This document shows, piece by piece, positions 1 through 7,892 of a DNA stretch of 24,186 bases (the stretch's first letter is position 1; each line of letters starts with the position of its first letter). This DNA is from Armatimonadota bacterium (GTDB lineage Bacteria > Armatimonadota > JAAZEB01). Where the stretch lies: assembly GCA_012841485.1 (NCBI GenBank), contig DUUU01000120.1, positions 1-24,186 of the forward strand. The letters are read 5' to 3'. Under the pieces are notes generated by a model. It did no database searches and was not told the DNA's origin. It worked only from the letters and a program-made list of their open reading frames with translations. A program made the translations under genes and the position numbers.

Positions 1-685
1 CAGGCGCCTCACCGGCGGCCTCCGCCGCTTCCTCCACAGGAACCTTCTCTGCCTCGGCGGTCACCGCCTCAGCTTCGGGCGCGGGCGTCTCAGCCGCGTC
101 GGCAGGCGCAGCTTCTTCGGCAACAGCCTCGGCCTCCTCAGCCACTTCCTCGGCCGCCTCCGCGGGGCGCGTCTCGCGCAGCCACGGAACCAGCTCCTCG
201 GCGCTCTTCCCGCGCATGCGAGCCACTTCCTCGGCGCGCTTGAGCCGGCGCAGGCCATCCATAGCCGCCCACACGGTGTTGATCGCGTTGGCCGAGCCCA
301 GCGACTTGCTAAGCACGTCGCTCACTCCCGCGGCTTCAAGCACCGCGCGCACCGCGCCGCCGGCAATCACACCCGTGCCCGGAGACGCCGGCTTCAGCAG
401 GACCTCGGAAGCACCTGCTCGCCCGATGATCATGTGCGGGATCGTGGTCGCAACCCGGGGAATGGCGATGATGTTCTTCTTGGCGTCTTCCACGCCCTTG
501 CGGATCGCCTCGGGAACTTCCCTTGCCTTCCCGATGCCGGCCCCGACGTGTCCGTTGCCATCGCCAACCACCACGAGCACGTTGAAGCTCGGGGTGCGCC
601 CGCCCTTATAGGTCTTCGCCACCCGGTTGATGCGCACCACCCGCTCTTCCAGGTTCGATAGCGTGTTGGGATCGATTCTTCTCAT
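1..685 (-). CDS. rpsE: 30S ribosomal protein S5 (uS5), 3' end cut by the window edge
   Basis: S5 is a small-subunit protein involved in decoding accuracy and in the mRNA entry channel. The ATG at 683-685 directly follows the rplR stop codon, and a GGGAGG stretch inside the end of rplR can serve as its ribosome binding site. The visible 228 codons begin [20 protein letters not shown]. They contain the S5 N-terminal double-stranded-RNA-binding-like domain (about 12-75) with [14 protein letters not shown] at 41-54, and the C-terminal domain with [17 protein letters not shown] at 101-117. The S5 core, usually about 165 residues, ends near residue 170. After it the frame continues for at least 55 residues of almost only Ala, Glu, Pro and Val and runs off the window without a stop. 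Identity is certain; the length of the acidic tail is unknown. Confidence 0.96.
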   Translation of the reverse strand, partial: MRRIDPNTLSNLEERVVRINRVAKTYKGGRTPSFNVLVVVGDGNGHVGAGIGKAREVPEAIRKGVEDAKKNIIAIPRVATTIPHMIIGRAGASEVLLKPASPGTGVIAGGAVRAVLEAAGVSDVLSKSLGSANAINTVWAAMDGLRRLKRAEEVARMRGKSAEELVPWLRETRPAEAAEEVAEEAEAVAEEAAPADAAETPAPEAEAVTAEAEKVPVEEAAEAAGEAP

Positions 686-1045
686 CTAGAAATCCAGTCC
701 TCCCTCACGCGCGCCGTCGGCGAGTGATGCGATCCGTCCGTGGTAAAGGAACCCGCCCCGGTCAAAGACGACCCGCTTAATGCCCTTTTCGACAGCGCGT
801 TTGGCAACGAGGCGTCCCACCTCTTTGGCCGCCGCCTTGGAAGCCGTGGAACCGGCCTCAAGCGAGAACTCCTGATCGAGCGTCGAGGCCGCAGCCAGGG
901 TCGCGCCCACCTCATCATCAATCAACTGAGCATAGATGTGCTTGCTGGAGCGGAACACGCCCAGGCGCGGGCGTTCCGCCGTCCCATGCACCCTCTTGCG
1001 AACGCTCAAGTGACGGCGCTCGCGCAAGGTCCTCTTGATCCTCAT
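686..1045 (-). CDS. rplR: 50S ribosomal protein L18 (uL18)
   Basis: L18 binds 5S rRNA and helps attach it to the large subunit. The 119-residue product starts [20 protein letters not shown] and contains the family's [20 protein letters not shown] block and a C-terminal [14 protein letters not shown] motif. An open frame extends upstream to 1090, but the ATG at 1043-1045 fits L18 length and has GGGAG about 8 nt upstream. The stop TAG at 686-688 abuts the rpsE start with no spacer, so the two genes are probably translationally coupled. The 78-nt gap towards rplF carries two overlapping GC-rich hairpins. Confidence 0.96.
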   Translation of the reverse strand: MRIKRTLRERRHLSVRKRVHGTAERPRLGVFRSSKHIYAQLIDDEVGATLAAASTLDQEFSLEAGSTASKAAAKEVGRLVAKRAVEKGIKRVVFDRGGFLYHGRIASLADGAREGGLDF

Positions 1046-1081
1046 CCTCGTACTCCCAATGGTAGGTCGCTCGCCGCGGCG

Positions 1082-1121
1082 GCCCCGCAAGCGGGGCGCG
1101 CGCTTACGAGGAGCGCGCCCC
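1082..1121 (-). promoter_or_regulatory. Two mutually exclusive intercistronic hairpins, rplF-rplR
   Basis: In minus-strand RNA, 1121-1113 (GGGGCGCGC) can pair with 1101-1093 (GCGCGCCCC) across an 11-nt loop. Alternatively, 1097-1091 (GCCCCGC) pairs with 1088-1082 (GCGGGGC) as a tight hairpin. The two structures share 1093-1097 and cannot coexist. The first stem starts 2 nt after the rplF stop, which is followed by a second in-frame TAG. There is no T tract, so this is not a classical terminator. A role in RNA processing, stability or coupling is only inferred. Confidence 0.5.
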
Positions 1122-1123
1122 TA

Positions 1124-1681
1124 CTACTTGCCACCCTTGGCAGCCTTGGCCGTCTTGCCCGCCTTCAGGCGCACTTCCTCGCCAAGGTAGCGAACGCCCT
1201 TGCCCTTATATGGCTCCGGCTTGCGCACGGCGCGGATCTCCGCGGCCGTCTGCCCGACCATCTGCTTGTCGATCCCCTTGACGATGACTCGGTTCGTGCC
1301 TTCCACGTCAAAGGTAATCCCAGGGCGCGCAATCACCTCGACGGGGTGAGCGAAGCCGAGCGTCAGGGTCACCCGCGTATCGGATGCCTTGGCCGCGCGG
1401 TAGCCCACGCCGTGGATCTCCAGCGTCTTGGTGTAGCCCTGGGTGACGCCCTCGATCATGTTGGCGATCAAGGTGCGCGTCAACCCGTGGAGGCACCGAT
1501 GCAGCTTCTCATCGTCCGGCCGGTCGACCACGATCTGGCCGTCTTCCCGGGTGACGATCAGGTCAGGCGGGAGCTGGTGAGAGAGCGTCCCCTTGGGGCC
1601 CTTGACCGTGATCTCGCGGTCGGCGATCTTCACGTCCACCCCGGCGGGCACCGGTATCGGTTTTCTCCCTACTCTTGACAT
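1124..1681 (-). CDS. rplF: 50S ribosomal protein L6 (uL6)
   Basis: L6 sits near the sarcin-ricin loop and the factor-binding site. The 185-residue product starts [20 protein letters not shown] and has the two-fold repeated L6 architecture: a first domain at about 1-82 and a second from about 83 that contains the signature [21 protein letters not shown] near 152-172. The C-terminus is short and basic ([10 protein letters not shown]). The ATG at 1679-1681 has GGGGAT about 7 nt upstream. The upstream neighbour rpsH lies 134 nt away, an unusually long gap for this operon, and it holds hairpins. Confidence 0.97.
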   Translation of the reverse strand: MSRVGRKPIPVPAGVDVKIADREITVKGPKGTLSHQLPPDLIVTREDGQIVVDRPDDEKLHRCLHGLTRTLIANMIEGVTQGYTKTLEIHGVGYRAAKASDTRVTLTLGFAHPVEVIARPGITFDVEGTNRVIVKGIDKQMVGQTAAEIRAVRKPEPYKGKGVRYLGEEVRLKAGKTAKAAKGGK

Positions 1682-1778
1682 CTCATATCCCCAATGCAGC
1701 GTCGCACGGTGAGCCCGCGCGGCCGCACATCATCTCCAATCACGGAAGCAAGCACGCGCCGCCCCTCCGGCTCGGTCG

Positions 1779-1815
1779 GGCAGGCGCCCTGCCTCGTATC
1801 CGCGGGCCGCGCGGC
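1779..1815 (-). promoter_or_regulatory. Hairpins in the rpsH-rplF gap
   Basis: The 134-nt gap 1682-1815 contains no gene. Directly after the rpsH stop is a self-complementary GCCGCGCGGC (1806-1815), followed by CCGCGG. Further on, GGCAGG (779-784 of the 1.7 kb block, i.e. 1779-1784) pairs with CCTGCC (1788-1793) across a 3-nt loop. No T tract and no convincing promoter were seen. Confidence 0.35.
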
Positions 1816-2217
1816 TTACCAGACGTAGCAGAGAACCTCGCCCCCGACACCGCGGCGGCGGGCTTCTCGGTCAGTCATCACGCCCTGGGAGGTGCTCACA
1901 ATGGCAATCCCCAGGTTATCCAGCACGCGCGGCAGCTCGCTCTTGCCCCGGTAGATGCGCAGGCCCGGCTTGCTCACGCGCTTGAGCTGGGTAATGACCT
2001 TCTCCTTGCGTGGCCCGTACTTCAGTTGAATCCGGATCACATCGTGGACGCCGACGCGGAAGACGCCATAGCCCTTGATGTAGCCCTCATCCTGAAGGAT
2101 GCGGCAGATCTCCTGCTTCAGCTTCGAGGCCGGGACCTCCACCTGGTCGTGGTTGGCCCGATTGGCGTTTCGAATGCGCGTTAGCAGGTCCGCAACGGGA
2201 TCAGTTGTCACTGCCAT
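1816..2217 (-). CDS. rpsH: 30S ribosomal protein S8 (uS8)
   Basis: S8 is a primary 16S rRNA binder; in Escherichia coli it is also the translational repressor of the spc operon. The 133-residue product begins [20 protein letters not shown] and contains the S8 landmarks [20 protein letters not shown] near 80-99 and the C-terminal signature [20 protein letters not shown] near 103-122, followed by [11 protein letters not shown]. The ATG at 2215-2217 follows a good GAGGAGAG site. It is 16 nt downstream of rpsZ. Confidence 0.97.
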   Translation of the reverse strand: MAVTTDPVADLLTRIRNANRANHDQVEVPASKLKQEICRILQDEGYIKGYGVFRVGVHDVIRIQLKYGPRKEKVITQLKRVSKPGLRIYRGKSELPRVLDNLGIAIVSTSQGVMTDREARRRGVGGEVLCYVW

Positions 2218-2233
2218 CTTCTCTCCTCTGCCT

Positions 2234-2419
2234 TTACCAGCTCGACTTCGTGATTCCCGGGATCAGGCCACGAGAGGCCATCTCCCGGAAGCAGATGCGA
2301 CAGATCCCGAACTTGCGCATATAGGCGCGAGGTCTCCCGCAGAGACGGCAGCGGTAATAGCGTTGCACCTTGAACTTAGGCGGCCGCACGGCTTTCTCTA
2401 TGAGCGCCTTTTTCGCCAC
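2234..2419 (-). CDS. rpsZ: 30S ribosomal protein S14, zinc-binding type (uS14)
   Basis: This is a small-subunit head protein. The 61-residue length and four cysteines C24, C27, C40 and C43 (CRLCGRP and CRICFREMA) identify the zinc-ribbon form of S14 found in many Gram-positive and deep-branching bacteria, not the longer cysteine-free form. The start is taken as GTG at 2417-2419, giving [20 protein letters not shown] when initiated with formyl-Met. GGAGGG lies 7 nt upstream. An ATG further upstream at 2455 would add 12 residues unlike S14. The gap to rplE is 89 nt. Confidence 0.95.
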   Translation of the reverse strand: MAKKALIEKAVRPPKFKVQRYYRCRLCGRPRAYMRKFGICRICFREMASRGLIPGITKSSW

Positions 2420-2434
2420 GTAGTTTCCCTCCTT

Positions 2435-2493
2435 GCTGTGCTTTGTGGGGGGCAATTACTCGCCGACGCGCTGCGCGCCACCACGAGCACAGC
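2435..2493 (-). promoter_or_regulatory. Inverted repeat in the rplE-rpsZ gap
   Basis: Within the 89-nt gap, GCTGTGCT (plus strand, 2435-2442) is complementary to AGCACAGC (2486-2493). Weaker pairing of GTGG with CCAC lies inside. It encloses most of the spacer just upstream of the rpsZ Shine-Dalgarno (2427-2432). It could influence rpsZ initiation, but pairing is interrupted and the call is tentative. Confidence 0.3.
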
Positions 2494-2508
2494 CTCACAC
2501 GGGTCAGG

Positions 2509-3051
2509 TTAAGCCGCGCGGAACGGCATACCAAAGTGCCGCAGAAGCGCGCGCGCCTCATCGTCGCTGCTCGCCGTGGTCACGAAGGTGATGTCCATGC
2601 CGCGAACGCGCTCAACCTGGCTGTAATCGATCTCGGGGAAGACCGTCTGGTCCTTCAGCCCGAGAGAGTAGTTTCCATGGCCGTCGAAGCCCTGCGCCGA
2701 CACCCCCTGAAAGTCTCGAATGCGGGGGAGGGCGATGTTCACCAATCGATCCAGAAACTCGTACATCCGGTCACCCCGCAGGGTGACCTTCGTGCCGACG
2801 GCCATGCCAGCGCGCAATTTGAACGCGGCAATCGACTTCTTGGCCCGGCGGATGATCGGCTTCTGGCCCGAAATGGCCGTAAGCTCCTCAACGGCGCCAT
2901 CCAACAGTTTTGGGTTCTGGGTTGCCTGGCCCACACCCATGTTGATCACGATCTTCACGAGCTTCGGCACCTGCATCACGTTCTCGTACTGGAACTCCTT
3001 GATCAGGGCCGGCGCAATCTGCTCTCGGTACTGCTCTTTGAGCCTTGCCAA
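2509..3051 (-). CDS. rplE: 50S ribosomal protein L5 (uL5)
   Basis: L5 binds 5S rRNA and contacts the P-site tRNA. The 180-residue product has the L5 signature [15 protein letters not shown] at about 29-43, the [20 protein letters not shown] segment near 96-115 and the C-terminal [20 protein letters not shown] near 153-172. The start is a TTG at 3049-3051: GGGAGG lies 8 nt upstream and the N-terminus then reads [20 protein letters not shown], which fits the family. The rplX-rplE gap upstream (144 nt) contains a 12-bp inverted repeat. Confidence 0.95.
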   Translation of the reverse strand: MARLKEQYREQIAPALIKEFQYENVMQVPKLVKIVINMGVGQATQNPKLLDGAVEELTAISGQKPIIRRAKKSIAAFKLRAGMAVGTKVTLRGDRMYEFLDRLVNIALPRIRDFQGVSAQGFDGHGNYSLGLKDQTVFPEIDYSQVERVRGMDITFVTTASSDDEARALLRHFGMPFRAA

Positions 3052-3110
3052 GTATCCAACCTCCCGGGGTCTCGCACGCGGCTCGATTCCCGACCGAGCC
3101 GCTCCCTACC

Positions 3111-3181
3111 GATTGCAGATTGAGATTGCAGCCTTGCCCGTCGCGCGCAGCGCGGGGCTCTACAATCCCCAATCTGCAATC
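3111..3181. repeat. 71-bp element bounded by 12-bp perfect inverted repeats
   Basis: GATTGCAGATTG at 3111-3122 is the exact reverse complement of CAATCTGCAATC at 3170-3181. The 8-mer GATTGCAG also recurs directly at 3124-3131, so the left arm looks like a partly tandem GATTGCAG-type repeat. The element fills about half of the rplX-rplE gap and differs in composition from the GC-rich stem-loops elsewhere in the cluster. It could be a small palindromic intergenic repeat or simply an RNA stem. No second copy was seen in the window. Confidence 0.55.
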
Positions 3182-3195
3182 AGGGTGCGGGCCCC

Positions 3196-3564
3196 CTACT
3201 TCTCGTCAATAGGGCTGTTGCACTCGCGGCACCAGCGCACCTTCTCCCCGTTCTCAAGGAAGCGGTGCTGCACCCGGGACGGCTCGTCGCACCCCGGGCA
3301 GACCACCATCACCTTCGACGCCCACATCGGCGCCGGCTTCTCGATGATCCCCGCCTGAATCCTGGTCGTGACCTGGCCGCGCGGCTTCTGGTGGCGCTTG
3401 ACGATGTTCACGCCCTCGACGATCACCTTGTTCTCGCGGGGCAGCGCCTCCAACACCTTGCCGCGCTTGCCGGCGTCCTTGCCAGAGAGCACCACCACCT
3501 GGTCGCCCTTATGGACAAAGAGGCTCTTGGGCGTCCCTCGCTTCTTCTCAGGTTGCCTTCTCAT
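3196..3564 (-). CDS. rplX: 50S ribosomal protein L24 (uL24)
   Basis: L24 initiates large-subunit assembly. The 122-residue product has an N-terminal KOW segment (about 17-44, [20 protein letters not shown]) and the motif [12 protein letters not shown] at 50-61. The C-terminal part keeps two cysteine pairs, C89/C92 (CPGC) and C112/C115 (CREC), compatible with a zinc ribbon. The ATG at 3562-3564 is preferred to a TTG three codons upstream because TAGGAG lies 9 nt before it. A 64-nt gap with a hairpin separates it from rplN. Confidence 0.95.
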   Translation of the reverse strand: MRRQPEKKRGTPKSLFVHKGDQVVVLSGKDAGKRGKVLEALPRENKVIVEGVNIVKRHQKPRGQVTTRIQAGIIEKPAPMWASKVMVVCPGCDEPSRVQHRFLENGEKVRWCRECNSPIDEK

Positions 3565-3588
3565 CCAGTCCAACTCCTACCAGCCCGT

Positions 3589-3606
3589 GCTGCCCGACTG
3601 GGCAGC
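3589..3606 (-). promoter_or_regulatory. Intercistronic hairpin, rplN-rplX
   Basis: GCTGCCC (3589-3595) pairs with GGGCAGC (3600-3606) around a 4-nt loop. It lies 22 nt after the rplN stop and upstream of the rplX ribosome binding site. There is no T tract. Confidence 0.45.
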
Positions 3607-3628
3607 GCGGTCCACTATACCCGCGCGG

Positions 3629-3997
3629 CTAGAGTACCTCTGGCGCCAGCGAGATGATCCGCATGAACTCGCGGTCGCGCAGCTCGCGCGCCACCGGGCC
3701 GAAGATGCGCGTGCCTCGGGGCAGCCGCGCGTCCGTGATCACCACCGCGGCGTTATCATCAAAGCGGATCCGCGAGCCATCGGGCCGCCGGAACGGCTGG
3801 CGCGTGCGCACCACCACCGCGCGAACGATATCGCCCTTCTTCACCTGGGCGCCCGGCGTCGCGGATTTGACGGTGGCGATGATCTCATCGCCAATCCCGG
3901 CATACGCGGCGTTGGAGCCCTTCATCACGCGAACACACAACAGCTCGCGCGCCCCGGAGTTGTCGGCGACGTTCAGGCGTGTATAAGGTCCAATCAT
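3629..3997 (-). CDS. rplN: 50S ribosomal protein L14 (uL14)
   Basis: L14 forms part of the intersubunit bridge and is the usual target site of the RsfS silencing factor. The 122-residue product, the standard bacterial length, starts [20 protein letters not shown]. It contains [16 protein letters not shown] and the family signature around [20 protein letters not shown], and ends [15 protein letters not shown]. The start overlaps the rpsQ stop by 4 nt (ATGA at 3994-3997), and GGAGAG precedes it, so coupled translation with rpsQ is likely. Confidence 0.98.
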   Translation of the reverse strand: MIGPYTRLNVADNSGARELLCVRVMKGSNAAYAGIGDEIIATVKSATPGAQVKKGDIVRAVVVRTRQPFRRPDGSRIRFDDNAAVVITDARLPRGTRIFGPVARELRDREFMRIISLAPEVL

Positions 3998-4275
3998 TTG
4001 GCTCTCTCCGTCACCTCAACCACGCGCCACGTCTTGTGCTTGCTGAGGGGCCGCGTCTCCATGATACGCACGCGGTCGCCCACGCGCGCCGTGTTCTCCT
4101 CATCATGCGCCATGTATTTGCGAGTGCGCGTGATCGTCTTCTCGTAGAGCGGGTGGCGCACACGGCGCGAGACGGCGACAACAACCGTCTTATCCATCTT
4201 ATCGCTCACCACCAGGCCCTCGCGCTCCTTTCGAAGCGGGCGCTGGGGTGCTGCCTGCTCAGGTACCTCTGCCAT
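3994..4275 (-). CDS. rpsQ: 30S ribosomal protein S17 (uS17)
   Basis: S17 is a primary 16S rRNA binding OB-fold protein. The 93-residue product carries the S17 core [20 protein letters not shown] (about 22-41), [19 protein letters not shown] and the signature [20 protein letters not shown] (about 66-85). A hydrophilic N-terminal extension of roughly 17 residues ([17 protein letters not shown]) precedes the core. The ATG at 4273-4275 overlaps the rpmC stop by one base (TAATG). Confidence 0.96.
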   Translation of the reverse strand: MAEVPEQAAPQRPLRKEREGLVVSDKMDKTVVVAVSRRVRHPLYEKTITRTRKYMAHDEENTARVGDRVRIMETRPLSKHKTWRVVEVTERAK

Positions 4276-4487
4276 TAGCTCTGCTCCTTGGCCAGCTGCC
4301 GCTCGCGCTGCAGGGTGAGGATGCGTGCGATCTCCTTGCGCCGCTTTGAGATGGCGTTCGGATCCTCCAGCCGGCGCAACGCCTGGTCGCTGCGATGCCG
4401 ATAGAGCGCCTCGCGCGCGCTCTGCAACGCTTGCTCCAGCTCCACATCCGACTTCTCGCGCAACGCGCGAATGCTCTTATTAGACAT
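4275..4487 (-). CDS. rpmC: 50S ribosomal protein L29 (uL29)
   Basis: L29 is a small two-helix protein near the exit tunnel and is part of the trigger factor and SRP docking region. The 70-residue product begins [20 protein letters not shown] and is strongly helical and charged, with the typical [20 protein letters not shown] segment. The ATG at 4485-4487 lies inside the last codons of rplP (8-nt overlap). The extension in the same frame up to 4625 is shadow sequence of rplP. Confidence 0.95.
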   Translation of the reverse strand: MSNKSIRALREKSDVELEQALQSAREALYRHRSDQALRRLEDPNAISKRRKEIARILTLQRERQLAKEQS

Positions 4488-4911
4488 TCTCCGCTCCCTC
4501 CAACTCCTCTCGGGTGACGAAGCGTGTCTCAATCGGAAGTTTCTGGGCCGCCAGGCGCATCGCCTCCTTGGCCACCTCCGGGGCAACACCCGACATCTCG
4601 AACAGGACGCGGCCCGGCTTGACAACGGCGACCCACTTATCGGGAGCGCCCTTCCCAGATCCCATGCGCGTCTCGGCAGGCTTGGCCGTCACCGAATGGT
4701 CGGGGAAGACCCGGATCCACACCTGGCCACCGCGGCGGATATGGCGGGTCATCGCCACGCGGGCCGCCTCGATCTGGCGGTTGGTCATCCAGCAGTTCTC
4801 CATCGCCTGGAGGCCGTACTGGCCGAACGCGACAAAGTTGCCAGAAGTCGCCTTGCCCGCGCGCGAGCCGCGCTGCACCTTGCGGTACTTCACTTTCTTG
4901 GGCATCAACAT
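4480..4911 (-). CDS. rplP: 50S ribosomal protein L16 (uL16)
   Basis: L16 organises the A-site region of the large subunit. The 143-residue product starts [20 protein letters not shown], with the conserved [20 protein letters not shown] block, then [20 protein letters not shown] and [20 protein letters not shown]. The ATG at 4909-4911 is chosen because GGAGGAGG lies about 10 nt upstream. The MPKK methionine at 4905 is an alternative two codons later. It starts 1 nt after the rpsC stop and overlaps rpmC by 8 nt. Confidence 0.96.
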   Translation of the reverse strand: MLMPKKVKYRKVQRGSRAGKATSGNFVAFGQYGLQAMENCWMTNRQIEAARVAMTRHIRRGGQVWIRVFPDHSVTAKPAETRMGSGKGAPDKWVAVVKPGRVLFEMSGVAPEVAKEAMRLAAQKLPIETRFVTREELEGAENV

Positions 4912-4912
4912 C

Positions 4913-5599
4913 TTAGCGCCGCCTCCTCCCCTCATAGACCGGCTCGATGCGCTCCTGCGCGCGAGGCCGATCCGGGAGAACCTCACCCCGGTAGATCCAC
5001 ACCTTGATTCCGATGTTGCCGTAGGTGGTTGCGGCCTCATAGAAGCCGTAATCGATATCGGCGCGCAGCGTGTGCAGCGGAATCTTGCCGTCCTTGTACG
5101 TCTCGCGACGGGCCATCTCCGAGCCGGCGAGGCGTCCGGACGTGGTGATCTTGATCCCCTTGGCGCCCGACTTCATGGCGCGCATGAGCGCCTGGCGCAT
5201 GGCGCGCTTGAAGGCGATGCGCTTCTCGATCTGGACGGCGATGTTCTCGGCCACCAGCTGCGCATCGAGGTCCGCGCGTCGGATCTCCTGGATGTTGATG
5301 CTCACCTGCTTGCGCGTCTGGCGTTCCAGGCGGGCGCGCAGGTCATCGACGCCCTTGCCTCCGCGGCCGATCACAATCCCCGGCTTGGCGGTGTGGATCG
5401 TGATGCGCACGCGGTTGGCGGAGCGCTCGATCTCGATCTTAGAGATGCTCCCCGCGGGGAAGCTCCCCTTGATATGCCGGCGAATCCGCGTATCCTCGAT
5501 CAGAAGGTCGCCGTAGTTCTTCTTGCGTTCGAACCACTTGCTCTCCCAGTCGCGGATAATGCCGACGCGGAGTCCAATCGGATTGACTTTCTGTCCCAC
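4913..5599 (-). CDS. rpsC: 30S ribosomal protein S3 (uS3)
   Basis: S3 lines the mRNA entry channel and contributes to ribosomal helicase activity. The 228-residue product starts [21 protein letters not shown] type-II KH domain carries the GxxG loop as GRGG at 78-81. The C-terminal domain contains [20 protein letters not shown] and [20 protein letters not shown]. It is 22 nt downstream of rplV and 1 nt upstream of rplP. Confidence 0.98.
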   Translation of the reverse strand: MGQKVNPIGLRVGIIRDWESKWFERKKNYGDLLIEDTRIRRHIKGSFPAGSISKIEIERSANRVRITIHTAKPGIVIGRGGKGVDDLRARLERQTRKQVSINIQEIRRADLDAQLVAENIAVQIEKRIAFKRAMRQALMRAMKSGAKGIKITTSGRLAGSEMARRETYKDGKIPLHTLRADIDYGFYEAATTYGNIGIKVWIYRGEVLPDRPRAQERIEPVYEGRRRR

Positions 5600-5621
5600 A
5601 GCTTCTCCCTTCCGCGCTCGG

Positions 5622-5999
5622 CTAGCGCCGGCGAGGCTTGCTCCCGGCCCTGGGCCGCGGTTCGTCGGTGACGACGACCGTGATATGGCTCAGGCGCTTG
5701 CGGATGCGATAGGCTTGGCCGCGAGCCCGTGGCTGGATACGGAGCTGTCGGCCGCCGGCCGGCCCCCCATCCACGAAGCAGCGCGCGATGCGCAGCTCAT
5801 CCCGGTTCATCGCGTGGTTGTTCTCGGCGTTCGCTGCCGCCGAGCGCACCACCTTGCCGATGAGCGCTGCCGCCTTGTTGGGGATGTTGTCCAGCAGGCC
5901 GAGAGCGTCGTCTACGTCTCGGTCGCGAACCGCGTCCATCACAAAGCGCGCCTTGCGCGGCGATATGTGCACAAACTTGGCAATCGCTTTCGCTTCCAT
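5622..5999 (-). CDS. rplV: 50S ribosomal protein L22 (uL22)
   Basis: L22 reaches into the exit tunnel and contacts every 23S rRNA domain. The 125-residue product starts [20 protein letters not shown] and includes the tunnel-loop region near [20 protein letters not shown] and the signature [20 protein letters not shown]. The ATG at 5997-5999 is preceded by AGAGGGAAG. The upstream in-frame extension to 6065 runs through an intercistronic hairpin and is not L22-like. Confidence 0.97.
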   Translation of the reverse strand: MEAKAIAKFVHISPRKARFVMDAVRDRDVDDALGLLDNIPNKAAALIGKVVRSAAANAENNHAMNRDELRIARCFVDGGPAGGRQLRIQPRARGQAYRIRKRLSHITVVVTDEPRPRAGSKPRRR

Positions 6000-6015
6000 C
6001 TTCCCTCTACCAACT

Positions 6016-6058
6016 GGAGTGCGCGCGGAATCCCGACGCTTCCGTGCCCGCGCACTCC
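6016..6058 (-). promoter_or_regulatory. Intercistronic hairpin, rpsS-rplV
   Basis: A 10-bp perfect stem is formed by 6016-6025 (plus strand GGAGTGCGCG) and 6049-6058 (CGCGCACTCC), with a 23-nt loop. In the transcript it begins 3 nt after the rpsS stop codon. No T tract follows; the rplV ribosome binding site lies 3' of it. Confidence 0.55.
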
Positions 6059-6061
6059 CTC

Positions 6062-6346
6062 TCACTTGAGCGCGGTGCTCCGCTCGGTGTGATGACCGTG
6101 GCCGCGGAAGAACCGCGTCGGAGCAAACTCCCCGAGCTTGTGGCCCACCATATTCTCGGTGATATAGACCGGAACGTGCTTGCGGCCGTCATGTACCGCG
6201 ATGGTGTGCCCGATCATCTGCGGGAACACGGTAGAGCGGCGCGACCACGTCTTTACGATCCGCTTCTCGCCGCGCGCATTCATGCGCTCGATCCGCTCCA
6301 TCAACCGCGCCTCAACATAGGGTCCCTTCTTGAGCGACCGTGGCAT
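6062..6346 (-). CDS. rpsS: 30S ribosomal protein S19 (uS19)
   Basis: S19 lies in the small-subunit head and forms a complex with S13. The 94-residue product starts [20 protein letters not shown]. It contains the family signature with [20 protein letters not shown] and the C-terminal [18 protein letters not shown]. The ATG at 6344-6346 follows GAGGAGGAA. Both flanking gaps (to rplB and to rplV) contain strong stem-loops. Confidence 0.97.
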   Translation of the reverse strand: MPRSLKKGPYVEARLMERIERMNARGEKRIVKTWSRRSTVFPQMIGHTIAVHDGRKHVPVYITENMVGHKLGEFAPTRFFRGHGHHTERSTALK

Positions 6347-6373
6347 GCAGTCTTCCTCCTCAGTGTACCTACC

Positions 6374-6410
6374 CTGGAAGCACCGCGGCCTTTACGGGCG
6401 GTGCTTCCAG
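6374..6410 (-). promoter_or_regulatory. Strong intercistronic hairpin, rplB-rpsS
   Basis: A perfect 13-bp stem joins 6374-6386 (plus strand CTGGAAGCACCGC) to 6398-6410 (GCGGTGCTTCCAG), with an 11-nt loop. It starts 9 nt after the rplB stop and ends before the rpsS ribosome binding site. No T tract follows. This is the longest uninterrupted stem in the cluster. Confidence 0.65.
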
Positions 6411-6419
6411 CTCCGGCAA

Positions 6420-7244
6420 CTACTTCCGCCGCTTGACGATGAACTTATCCGTGCTCTTTCGGCGCCGGGTCTTGTAACCCAGGGCCGGCACACCCGTTGG
6501 CGAGACCGGACCGGGCTTGCCGATCGGGGACTTGCCCTCGCCACCGCCGTGGGGATGGTCGCGCGGGTTCATCACGACGCCACGCACCTCGGGGCGGCGC
6601 CCCTTCCAGCGCGCGCGTCCCGCCTTGCCAGAAGTCACGTTCTCATGGTCCACGTTGCCCACCTGGCCCACGGTAGCGCGGCACTGCAGGTGAACCCGGC
6701 GCATCTCGCTCGATGGCAAGCGAATCGTGGCGTAGTCGCCCTCCTTGGCCATCAGCTGGATAGCGGCGCCCGCGCTGCGCCCGATCTGCGCGCCCTTGCC
6801 GATGTGCAGCTCCACCGCATGCACCAGGGTGCCCACGGGGATGTTGCGCAGTGGCAGGCAGTTGCCGGGCTGAATATCGGCATCCGCACCGGACACGACC
6901 TGGTCGCCCACCTTCAGCTCGAGCGGTGCCAGGATATAGGCCTTCTCGCCATCCGCGTAGTGGAGCAGGGCGATGCGCGCCGAACGGTTTGGATCGTACT
7001 CGATCGCCGCCACTCGGGCGGGCACACCATCCTTGCGTCGCTTGAAGTCAATGATGCGGTAGGCGCGTTTGTGGCCACCACCGCGGTTGCGGGTAGTGAC
7101 CCGACCTTGCGCATTCCGGCCGCCGCTCTTCTTGAGGGGTTTCGTCAGCGACTTCTCGGGCTTACTCTTGGTGATCTCCTCAAACGAGGGCGTCACCATG
7201 TACCGACGGCTGGGCGTCGTCGGCTTGAACTGTTTCAACGCCAT
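6420..7244 (-). CDS. rplB: 50S ribosomal protein L2 (uL2)
   Basis: L2 is a primary 23S rRNA binder near the peptidyl transferase centre. The 274-residue product starts [20 protein letters not shown]. It has the OB-fold domain at about 40-120 ([20 protein letters not shown]) and the C-terminal domain with the highly conserved HPHGGGEG at about 230-237, followed by [12 protein letters not shown]. The ATG at 7242-7244 follows GGAGAG. Normally rplW lies directly upstream; here 666 nt of non-coding DNA with its own promoter intervene, so rplB appears to head a separately initiated transcript. Confidence 0.98.
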   Translation of the reverse strand: MALKQFKPTTPSRRYMVTPSFEEITKSKPEKSLTKPLKKSGGRNAQGRVTTRNRGGGHKRAYRIIDFKRRKDGVPARVAAIEYDPNRSARIALLHYADGEKAYILAPLELKVGDQVVSGADADIQPGNCLPLRNIPVGTLVHAVELHIGKGAQIGRSAGAAIQLMAKEGDYATIRLPSSEMRRVHLQCRATVGQVGNVDHENVTSGKAGRARWKGRRPEVRGVVMNPRDHPHGGGEGKSPIGKPGPVSPTGVPALGYKTRRRKSTDKFIVKRRK

Positions 7245-7716
7245 TCTATTCTCTCCATGGCCATAGTCACGATCTCAGCACGCGGGTATTCGCAACCACG
7301 CTCCGGGCCAGTGGCCTACCTGCTAGGCGCAAGCGCCGCCGCCGAAGGTAACGGCCTGACGTGATACGCTGAAACCAACGGGCTGCGATCAAAGGGTGGG
7401 TGGGGCGCGGGCAGGAGGAGACGAACCGTAGAAGAGCACGAATGCTGCTTACAAAGCCGCGACGCACCGAAGCTTCTTCGGTCGTATCGCCTACACCAAT
7501 ACCCGTTTACCCTTGACCAACAATCCCACTCACCTTACCCGCACTCGCTGCCGAGTCCACCGCTGAAAAGGAGCCATCGCTCTCATCTTCCCGCGGCCGG
7601 GCTCGCTCGCATTGCCTGCGGGCTTATCGGCCTCGTCGCTCCCTGGGACCCCGCGCCTCCTGGAGGGAGTCCAGAGGGCACCGTCCCGGTGCCGGCATTC
7701 CGGCTGGTCGCAACAG
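7245..7716 (-). promoter_or_regulatory. Long structured 5' leader of the rplB transcript
   Basis: About 470 nt lie between the predicted start site near 7716 and the rplB ATG. I see no credible gene. Near the 5' end, GGCACCG pairs with CGGTGCC (7679-7695, 3-nt loop). Next is an imperfect CTGGA/TCCAG stem, and further down ACCGAAG pairs with CTTCGGT (3-nt loop) near 7470-7486. A weak GAGC/GCTC stem followed by TTTT lies around 7563-7580 and could act as an attenuator. No T-box, TPP, SAM or other riboswitch signature was recognised. Confidence 0.45.
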
Positions 7717-7722
7717 ACACGT

Positions 7723-7751
7723 ATTATACCACATTCCGCCAATCTGCGCCA
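7723..7751 (-). promoter_or_regulatory. Extended -10 promoter upstream of rplB
   Basis: Reading the minus strand, TGG followed by the perfect -10 hexamer TATAAT occupies 7731-7723, giving the TGnTATAAT extended -10 form. The -35 at about 17-18 bp spacing (CTGGCG/TGGCGC, 7752-7746) is poor, as is usual for extended -10 promoters. The surrounding DNA is otherwise very GC-rich. The predicted start is near 7716, in the enlarged rplW-rplB gap. Confidence 0.65.
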
Positions 7752-7892
7752 GTCCGATCCGGCGCGATTGGGTCGCGGGGGCAGGCCGGCCCTCTTGCGA
7801 ACGAGCAAAGCGCCGTGCCCCCCGCCACGACTCCGGACGGCGCCCGCGGCGGCGGCCGCCTGCCGCCCTCGCCGCGCGCAGCCATGATCTAC

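Noticed and set aside
740..5671. Long plus-strand open frames opposite the ribosomal genes
   Set aside because: They are antisense shadows of high-GC coding sequence; the minus-strand products are unmistakable ribosomal proteins.
7261..7720. Known RNA in the rplB leader (T-box, TPP, RNase P RNA, SRP RNA, tmRNA)
   Set aside because: A CTGAGA and several loops are present by chance, but the defining conserved motifs of these families are missing.
7530..7808. Minus-strand open frame in the rplW-rplB gap
   Set aside because: It would start upstream of the TATAAT promoter and shows only Arg, Pro and Gly rich low-complexity sequence.
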